This document shows positions 56,091 to 64,000 of a DNA stretch of 64,000 nt, in pieces. Source of the stretch: Paramyrothecium sp. XJ0827 (taxonomy: Eukaryota > Ascomycota > Sordariomycetes > Hypocreales > Stachybotryaceae). The stretch lies in the NCBI GenBank assembly GCA_020881915.1, contig JAJFPB010000003.1:3968001-4032000 (forward strand), in the 5' to 3' direction. Numbering within the stretch: position 1 is the first letter of the stretch; each line of letters opens with the position of its first letter. Under the pieces are notes generated by a model, which worked only from the letters and a program-made list of their open reading frames with translations, was not told the DNA's origin and did not search any database. Position numbers and translations under genes: made by a program.

Positions 56091-57449
56091 TGACTGGGTC
56101 GTCCTTTTGGAGTTTGGAGCGTTGTATAGCCGTCATGATTTGGTAGAATACGAGCAAAAAATAGCAACTGTAGTATCAAAGACCTTCATTCCACTAGCAA
56201 ATTCTGAAGTCGGTATATCTGCCCAGAGCATCGTGTCTCACTCTCAGTGACATTGGTTGCCGTAGTTTTGGCCTTCTAAAGTTAGGAATGCCGACCTACG
56301 AGCCCACCCTTGGTGTCTCGTCAGGAATATAACACTGATATCACCGTTTTGATCACTGGTTAGGATCATGGTCAGTCTGTTCAGTGACCAAAACGGCGAA
56401 ATCACTTTTTTAGTTCTTAAAATACGGTGGTCAAACGGCGATATCACTGTTTTATTCCTTTTAAAATACTGTGGGTGTGCTGCTAGGTAATTTAGCTCAA
56501 GGTGTGTCTCTCTTAACCTTAAGTAGAGGTAGTAAGTAGAGGTAGCTACAAGTATATTACCCCTAAGTTATAAGTTACAACTTATAACGTATAAGAATTA
56601 TAATATTACTACTGCTATACCTGTAGTATCTCCGTTAAAGTCACTTGCCTTCCAATAACGATCATTCTAAGAGCCGTATTTGGCGTTGCTGTCAGTTAAT
56701 GCGACAAGTTGGGAACGACGGAACTCTTGAGCTCGTCGTTCATCTAGCGACTCATTCGATAGCAAACATCGCTGACAATCAGGCCTAGTTTTGACAGAAA
56801 GCCCTGAACAAGTGAATGATTGCTATCCCATTCAAACGAAAAAGACTACGTAGCGACGCCGTTCCCATTCCCATTTTTCCTGTGTTCGGTTTCTCTTGAC
56901 GCTGTTCTCATTTCTCTAATATGAGTTTTGTTGTCAGGCCTGAAACCACTAGGTAGCCGAATTGGCAATCCAACGGCTTACCGACTGTGGAGAGAGCAAG
57001 ACTGTTTCCGTACATATATACGAAGATGCAACACGAGGTTCAGCGTGTGCGTTGGCATTTTGAAGTGAACATCACATCGAGAAGAGCCCAGAGAACAGCG
57101 GCATTCCAAAATTAGTCTTTGATTTATATGGGGTATTTTTGGGCGTACTAATTCGCCTTTTAACACCCTGCTCAGATATAACCTTCATAGAAGGCTTGTG
57201 GTATCCCATCATGTCCCAAAATGCCAACATCCATATAGTGGCCAAAGCATCGCTGCTGGCCTTTCACCTTGTCCCGTCAAGCGAGCAAGAAACCAGATTC
57301 CGAAACCAAGAAAATACAAGACCGTAGAACCCCAAGAACTCCGTCACATCATAACTCCATCGCTGACATTTCCTTTGTTAAGGCATACAAGAGCAGAGTA
57401 CCAAACAGGCTAAACAACGACGCGTCAAGAACGCGATGCGTCCAAAGGC
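56091..57449. other. Convergent AT-rich intergenic region
   Basis: 1.36 kb between the monooxygenase (plus) and the hexose-transporter-like gene (minus) stops. The first half contains the repeat block listed separately; the second half has only short ORFs without motif. Confidence 0.5.
56324..56640. repeat. Degenerate MITE-like repeat block with inverted and direct copies
   Basis: A 25-nt segment (56334-56358, core TATCACCGTTTTGATCACTG) recurs inverted at 56382-56406 with 4 mismatches, forming a hairpin. The right arm then starts a direct repeat: unit 56384-56426 and unit 56427-56471, 43-45 nt each, both running from GTGRYC...CGGCGA through a TTAAAATAC end. Further on, GTTATAAGTT (56567-56576) and AACTTATAAC (56579-56588) make a perfect 10-bp palindrome, followed by an AT-rich tail to about 56640. 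No ORF. This fits a non-autonomous, RIP-decayed element. Confidence 0.6.
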
Positions 57450-59505
57450 TCAATAGCTGAAATCGACATTGGCCATTGGTATTGCTTTGTTGTCGTTCGA
57501 TGCTGTGTTGGTTGGTGCGTTGTTGTCCATGGTTACGGACGATCTCGAGTCGTTGCCAAGCGTAGTGGCGGCGCTCGATTGCGTGGTCGTTGTCTGCAGC
57601 TCGTGCTCGGCCGGCGGCTGGGCACTCGGCGACCAGCCCTCGTCGAGGATCTGCTGGAAGCTCCAGCTTGGCTGGAAACCCTTGCTGTTCCACGCGTGAG
57701 GAACGCGCTCGTACATCTCATCAATCTGCTCTAAGCTGATCTTGCTCGTTTCGTATACCATGCACCAGACAAAGAAAATGGCGACGATGCAGAATGCTCC
57801 CCAGATGAAGAAGATTTTGGCACCAAGCTTGGCGTCTCCAGGTCTTGTGCCAACCATGAACGGCGTGCTGTAGGCAATGCCAAAGTTGAGAATCCAATTG
57901 GCAAAGGTGGACATGGACATGGCCTTAGCACGGACCTTCAGAGGGTATATCTCCGAAGTCACTACCCAAACGACAGGGCCCCAGCTAGAAGCGAAGAAAA
58001 AGATGTTGATGGCACAGAAGACGATGAGAAGCGTCTGGCCGGTGGTTTGTAATTCAGGACCAGAGGCGGCAGAAAAGGTCGCCATAAGGAGTTGGCAAAC
58101 AGCCATCCCAGAGGCGCCGATCATCAGCAGTCGCCGACGGCCCCAGGATTCAATGACAAAGATTCCAGGAAATGTTGATACAACGTTTATGACGTTGATA
58201 ATGAGCGACTTCAGGAACGGGTTGCCCACGCCAGCGCCGTCAAAGAAGGTAGTGCTGTAATACATGATGAAGTTGATGCCAGTAAGCTGTTGCAGGATCT
58301 GCAAGCCGCAGCCGGTGAATGTTCGTCTGCCTAGGTGGGGTGCTCCGACGAACATGTCCTTGTAGGTGTCGGGTCCGAGAGTAAGTTCGTACTGATGATT
58401 GGCGACAATCTCCTGTAGTTCGTCGATCAACGCGGGATGGGTAATATCTAGCCGTCGTAGTCGACTGAGGGACAGACCGGCAGCTTCGTGCTGGCCCTTT
58501 TTGACAAGGAATCTGGGCGTTTCGGGAAGTAAAACTAGACCGGCCGTAAGGATGAGAGCGGGAACGAGTTGTAGGCCCAGAGGGACACGATAGGCTGTCG
58601 AGTGCTCCAGATTCGAGGTGATAATGTTGACAACCGAGGCGGCGAGAAGACCGACTGTTATTGACAACTGATATGCGCAGACCAGTGTACCTCGTATCCA
58701 CTTCGGAGCCATTTCTGATTGATATAGAGGGACCAGGACGGACACAGCGCCTACACCAACACCGGCCAGAGCTCTGATATCGAGTTAGCATTCACGGCTT
58801 GATGGCCAGGATCAGACATTGGCGGATGCTTACCTTCCGACCAGCAGCATGGGAACGTCCTGTGCACACACTTGGAAAATGGAGCCGATGCAGAAAACAC
58901 CCACAGCGAGCATGAGGGTTAATCGACGACCAAGCGTGTCGCCCGCAGGGGCGGAGAGGAGAGCGCCAATAGCAGTGCCGGCGCTGAGGATAGCAACGAT
59001 AATGGATGAGTCTTGAGTACAAATGTCGGGATTGCCGTCGATGTCGGTGCAGGTACCGGTCGCAAACTGCTCTTTGAATTCGTTCATAGCGAGGATGCCA
59101 TTAATGGCTCTGCAAAATCAACTTGTTAGCCCTCGTTTTCCCCATGGTTTCAGTCGTGCAGTGAGTCGTGTCCTGTGATTTCCCTGGTGACAAATCATCG
59201 TCGTATGGCCTTCGCATGTCCTCCAGACAACAACTCCTACTCAGAGGGCCAGGCGGACAAGGCGGATTGCAGCAGCCGCTAATAGAAACCCAAAGCGAAG
59301 ATGGCGGGACCGACGATGATTTGCACGTATCCAAGACGGGTGTCGTGATGCAGGTGGGTTCGTAGGGTCGGATCGATGTGAAGACTCACCCTGTGTCATA
59401 GCCGAAGAGCAGGCCGCCCGAGGCAACGAAAAGGCCGACCATGATGGCCGGCGCTGACGAGCCAGCGACATTGTCGGGCTTTTGCCAGCCCATGGCAATG
59501 GCCAT
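57450..59505 (-). CDS. MFS hexose transporter (HXT / Rco3-type sugar porter)
   Basis: Three exons: 59505-59390, 59109-58834 and 58773-57450, phases closing, 571 residues. Twelve hydrophobic segments with sugar-porter motifs: GGLLFGYDTGAINGI (split by intron 1), GDTLGRRLTLML, VPLYQSEMAPKWIRG, PETPRFLVKKGQ, QILQQLTGINFIMYYS, SWGRRRLLMIG, GPVVWVVTSEIYPLKVRAKAM and VYETSKISLEQIDEMYERV. The QQLTGIN and PETPRF motifs indicate a hexose carrier. The C-terminal ~80 residues form a Ser/Thr/Gln/Asn-rich cytosolic tail, longer than in simple transporters and reminiscent of sensor-like members such as Rco3. ATG at 59505 or 59493; both give the same core. Together with the lactose permease it makes a second sugar carrier within 10 kb. 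Confidence 0.93.
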
Positions 59506-62500
59506 GGTGTCGGAGTTGAGGACGTCAATCCAGGGCTGCTACGGGGGGTTGCGATGCGTCGCAGTTCGGGTTCGAGATGGTGGAGTGAGGTGAAGGATTG
59601 AGAAGAGACTATGGCACGGGGGGGGCCAAAGGTCTGGAGCAGAAGTGGATAATATTGGGGGTGTGGGTTGTCACTCAGCCCAGTCAGAGGATGGGAGGAG
59701 AGGGAGGAAGAGGAAGAGTGGTGCCGTCTGGGACTTCGCTCGCTTCTCACCTGCGTGTGGAGGATGAGTGGCAGGGGTGGGGAGATGGAATCACGCTTAG
59801 CAGCGAGGGAAAAAGAGACCGTGGCCCGGGTATCAGAGAAGGGTGGGTAGGTGGGTGGAAGAGAGGCAGAAGGGAGCGAGAGCGTGGGAGAGAGAGAGGA
59901 AGAGTGGAGTGAGGGCGAGAAGAAGAGTACCGGAATCGCAGAAGAGGAAGCGATCGGCGGGTATGGCGCTGGCTATTGGAGGTTTCCGAGGATCCCCCTA
60001 CTGGGGGGTTTCCAGTGCCTCTGACCCCTTCCCATGCTAGCGCACGCCATCTGCCTGGATGATGCTAGCGCCGTAATTAGTGCTGGACCATGCGACAACC
60101 CAACCGCCTCTGAGCAAGCACTCGGCTTCACGGTACTGGGTTTGTACTCTCTAACTGCGGCACGCCGTTCCCGTCAGCCCATCTGCCCATTACCGACTGC
60201 TATGGGCTGACTTGCAGAAGACCCAAGCCGAGCCGGAATTGAAGTCGCTCCTGATAGCCGGGGAGTTCATTCTGAGTCCCTCTTCCTTCCTTGCCGCTAG
60301 ACGACTAACCGTCGAGGCTGGTGTGGCTTGCGTCCGTTCCAAATTGCTCCCTCCTCCTGGGCCCATTGCCATGGCTTTGTCTCGTCTTGGGCGGTCCATG
60401 GCTCGTCTGTAATAAGGCAAGGTAAGCAGTTTCCCCCTAAGCCTTCAATCTGACACGAGACGGCGACAACGCGGGGGAAATGGCACCAGCGGTTTTTTTC
60501 CTGGGGCAAGCCCTTTTTCCCATCTCCGCCGTGCACCCTGTAAGGCGTGTACGAATCGCCGAGGGCCGACAGAAGCTCGTCGTCAGAAAACCACCGAGGT
60601 GCGCAACCCATGTGTCGCTGCTCGCTTGTCTTCCCCGCCTTTTCTGGCTTCCCACCAAGTTCCTTTCCCTTTCCAAGTAGACAGCAACTCCGATCTGCGC
60701 CAACACACTCGAACCAACTACAAATGCCACAGCCTTCAGGCTTGTTGCCGGCCAGGGTCCAGGTCTGGCGGTAATGGAAAAGGGATCCCCTGCACTGTAG
60801 GGCACACGGACTCTTTTCTTGGCCCGTTGCTTGGCTACTCTGCCACTTCTTTGCAGCCATGATGACCGATTCCCTTGTCATCATGATACAAAGCCAGTCC
60901 GTGGCCCAGCCCAGTCAGCCAACCCAGCCCTAGACATCCGTCCGCTTCAGCTCTTCTAGCGCACAGTAGCGTGGTGCGCGGCACGGGTCACTCGAGACAG
61001 ACACGCGAAGCGTTCCCGTACTGTGCGCCAAGGAAGAGGGCCGTGTGGGCACCCGCTATGACACGGTATTCCAGAATCTGGATCCCAAGGCGCCCGGTTG
61101 TCTCTCAAGTCTCCGCAACTTTCGATGAAGTGGAACCATTGAAGAGATCTGGGTGGTTTGCAACTCCTATATTTCGCGGCAACTCCTACCAAGCCTGTAA
61201 CGACGAAGGAGGAGATGGGGCGACATGTTGGCACGTAGACGGTAGTGTCAATTCCGTTCCAACTGTGCCACCCATGCCAATACCCTGGTCTGGTCTTGAC
61301 ACCTCCTCTCTGGCTAGCGCACAAGATTGACGGTGGTATCCTCTGCGGGTGGCCATGTGAGGACGTAACATGCGGTTGGTTAGAGATGCGAAATCTGACA
61401 GATCGCTTAAGCAAACTAACGGGCCCGCTGTCAAGACACAAACAAACACAGTTTCTACGAGATGAATGAAACTGTGTGGTCATTCAAGTCCCTTGCCGTG
61501 CAGGGTTTCTGTTCCTTAAGCACACGGTGTTGATACTTTCCAACACCAAACAACCACACATCAGCCAGGCTGGACTTGACCACCCCCTCCCCTGACACCC
61601 TCAACTTCCCTTTATGATGCCACAGAGAGCGGACGTTCGGCATGGAAATTTGCCAAGGCTTCTCTCCCCAGGTCCGCATCGCTGATCATTCCTGCATCAG
61701 CATGCTTTTGTCAAAATCAGCTTCTCGAATCATGCCCCATGTTTTTCCTGGCTTTTCAGATGCTGCGTAAATGGTCCACCCCGTAGACTCTTCCGGTGTG
61801 GGAAAGTCAGCAAACACGTCGTTGCAATATCCTACCTTACCCTTATTGTTAAGCTTGCCGTTAGTTCGCGGCTGCTCGGTTTCCCCCGTATTTGTTCGCG
61901 CGATAGGTGCCGGCTACCGTGCTGCATAGACAGGCCTCTAGCCCGTCCAGTATAGTATGACTTATTCTGCAAGCCATGTAAGACACAATCACACATTCTG
62001 CCGCTGACTAGTACCGAGGATGGGATAGCTGGCGCGCAACCAGCCGCTTCTACCATTCATCCAGCCAGTAGTTGGTGAGGACAAGGCAGGGTTTCCAGCC
62101 TGCGTCAACTACAGAATTTTCTTCCCTGCTAGCCTGCTAGGTCACTATTTGATGTTCTTGGCAAGTCCGACGAGTCCTCTTCAGAGCTTGGTGCACCTCA
62201 AGACTTCTCGCAGGGAAGGCCTCAATCCTATAATTGCAAGTATTAGCCGTAGTGTATGGACAGCTTCCTAGACGTTTCGTGCATTTGTGGGTATTGTCAC
62301 GATCATTACGAACATGACCACGGAAGGCTTTTGCGTGATGTCTTATGGGGTCATCGGCGAAGAGGTCTGGTTCGAGAAGCCGTCAACAATTCCCAATTTG
62401 CGCGAGTACACCTCAAGCCGTCGGGTCTTTTCCTTGAGGCGGATGAAGGAGGCGTCGACGTCAGGTTCGATCAGTGCTTAACGCCATGGCGTCCATTGTC

Positions 62501-64000
62501 TCGCAAGACCTTGGTCTCTCCCAAGCCACTCAAGCCACCCCTCGTTTGGCACTATTTAGTCCCATCAGTAGTTGACGCATGCATTTATACCCGGCATTCG
62601 GGGATAGCTGTCGTTGCGGAGCCTTCTTTGCAACAGATGGCTTCTCACACGCAAACTCTTTCCTCAACCCAGAGCAGAACAGGGAAAGATGAGAACATTA
62701 GGCTTGGGTGTAAGCAATCCGCAGACTCGCAGCCGCCGGTTCGGGATTGTGCTTTCAAGCATTCAACGTGGGTCACTAACACTCCCGCGCTAAACAGCGA
62801 TAATGTGATGTTTGCGTCCGCCACAAGTTGGATCGCAATCCGTTGATTGTTTGGTGGTTTCAAGACTTGGTTCACCTTGAGTCGCCGTCACATCTATTGT
62901 AGGCGATGCACCTCTGGATTGTGGTACTTGCATCGGATCCTGTTAACCCCCGTTTTTCGCTGAATCCGCGCTTCATGAAATATTGTTGAAACCTTTTTTT
63001 ATTTAAAACATTGAAGAAAAAAAAAGGGAAAAAAACCCCTTCATGTAATCGTGTCGATGACGGATGCCGTTCACAATCACTACCTAGCCAAGCTTGTTGT
63101 GAAGTTTACCGCGAGACAAATATGGAGGGGCGTGATCACCCTGCGTCAAGGTCTAGGCTTTTAGAACTCAGGGCCTGCACGGTCGTTTTCCAACGACGAG
63201 GTAAAACCAGTCAACTCGCATCGCAACAACATTTCGATGTGTCTCAGATGGAAGTCGACTTCTCTGTGGTCCATGCCAACAGCCGTTGTCCTACCAGCAT
63301 CGCGGTGCCGTTTGACGGATTCACCGAAGCAGCCGCAGCAGCGTCTATCTTGGGACACATGTCTCAGTCAGCACCGGCAGTTCATCCATAAGGACGCTGT
63401 CCAATGCGTGCACTAGAAGTGCAACGTTGGACTCCAACGGCATGTTAGCGACGGTAGCTTTGCACCACAACAGCAGATGTCACGCTGAAACCACGCCTCT
63501 TGTATCGATACACAGTCTGCTCTCCTGCGAAGCTTGCCAAGGTCGCCCTACGACGTAGCTTGTGTCGTCTAAGACTTTTGGAGGGTGGATCGCGTCTTCC
63601 ATGCCCCGTCAGTTGTAATGACCAGCGGAGTCCCAGATCACATCGAGCGGAGCCTCCGGTGGGGCCGCATGGAAAGAATGGACTAGGATTCAAGGCCAAA
63701 GCCCGAACAGGTGTCGTCAGCAGCCGTTGCACAACCGAAAGAAGGTCGTTTGATGATGATGCGCTCGTGCTGCTTCGCCCCGTTTCGAGGTATTCATACG
63801 CGGAAGTGAGGAAGCACAACAGGTCGCTGCCACATGCACGGCAGTTGTGTAGCTCGAGCCTCGATGTCCCTCGACGCTTTTTATAGACGGATCCGTCGAC
63901 AGCACTGAACAGACGAAAGGCACAGCGTCGTCCAATGGGGGTCTTGTACAACACCTTGTTAATTAAAGCCATAAACCTAACCCACAACGCTTGGCCACCC
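59506..64000. other. 4.5 kb terminal region without a supported gene
   Basis: The first ~450 nt form the promoter of the hexose-transporter gene, purine-rich on the plus strand (GA/GGAG runs at about 59690-59950). ORFs up to 196 codons occur (62256-62846 plus, 63987-63445 minus, 61483-60956 minus), but their composition looks like out-of-frame translation, with no motif and no splice pattern that extends them. A possible relic exon at 62272-62481 is listed separately. Confidence 0.5.
62272..62481 (+). pseudogene. Possible relic terminal exon of an unknown gene
   Basis: A CTTCCTAG acceptor-like site at 62264-62271 is followed by an open frame of 69 codons ending in a TAA. It reads TFRAFVGIVTIITNM (hydrophobic, helix-like), then VIGEEVWFEKPSTIPNL and REYTSSRRVFSLRRM, a membrane-segment-plus-cytosolic-tail look. 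The same frame is open upstream for about 65 codons apart from the single TAG at 62269-62271, so either this is a spliced last exon or a gene inactivated by one stop. No upstream exon with recognisable domain was found. Low confidence. Confidence 0.2.

Noticed and set aside
62256..62846. 196-codon plus-strand ORF
   Set aside because: No motif; the short leading part overlaps a different frame that looks more protein-like, and codon use shows no bias. Length alone is not enough.
63445..63987. 180-codon minus-strand ORF at the window end
   Set aside because: Ser/Arg-rich, no domain, not supported by splice signals; may be chance. It could be revisited if the next window continues it.

Overview
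This window is nuclear DNA from a filamentous ascomycete, most likely a Sordariomycete. The evidence is gene architecture and gene families. Most genes have one to seven short introns (about 48-90 nt) with GT(A/G)NGT donors and C/TAG acceptors, often with a CTAAC-like branch site. The families include Zn(II)2Cys6 regulators with a fungal_trans domain, a fungal rhodopsin-domain membrane protein, a fungal DUF6546-type F-box protein, GUP1 and a Zrt-type ZIP transporter. No genus can be fixed from the sequence alone. I rebuilt exon structures by hand and checked that the reading phase closes at every junction; where it does not, I say so.

Region 1 (1-36.5 kb) is mostly conserved core genes: the 3' part of a fungal transcription factor, a mitochondrial membrane protein, a DsbA/thioredoxin-fold protein, a ZIP zinc transporter, a 2OG-Fe(II) oxygenase, FRG1, a WDR89-like WD40 protein, an MTM1/SLC25A39-type mitochondrial carrier, an F-box (DUF6546-like) gene broken by an apparent frameshift, an acidic lineage-specific protein, an FBXO9/Pof7-type F-box protein, a coiled-coil protein with a long disordered tail, an AIG1/FAR-17a membrane protein and the MBOAT protein GUP1. 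Gene-poor gaps of 3-5 kb (5.3-8.5 kb and 28.3-33.2 kb) hold microsatellites and possible gene relics.

Region 2 (36.5-47 kb) looks accessory. A rhodopsin-domain (PTH11-like) membrane protein and a secreted tyrosinase lie between two small cysteine-containing genes, 37407-37871 and 44277-44609. These two small proteins align without gaps over their first ~61 residues: Cys2, 9, 12, 23 and 52 and an F-x-W-S-P motif at 44-48 are in identical positions. They look like two members of one undescribed family. An AT-rich, RIP-like island lies at about 40.5 kb.

Region 3 (44.8-59.5 kb) is dominated by carbon metabolism: a Zn(II)2Cys6 regulator, a lactose-permease-type MFS transporter and, divergently across a 1.5 kb promoter, an intracellular GH2 beta-galactosidase. 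This is a lactose import-and-cleavage module with a candidate local regulator and several CreA-consensus sites between the two enzymes. An FAD monooxygenase, a degenerate transposon-like repeat block and a hexose-transporter-type MFS gene follow. The last 4.5 kb has no gene I can support beyond one possible relic exon. I found no rRNA, tRNA, CRISPR or prokaryotic mobile element.
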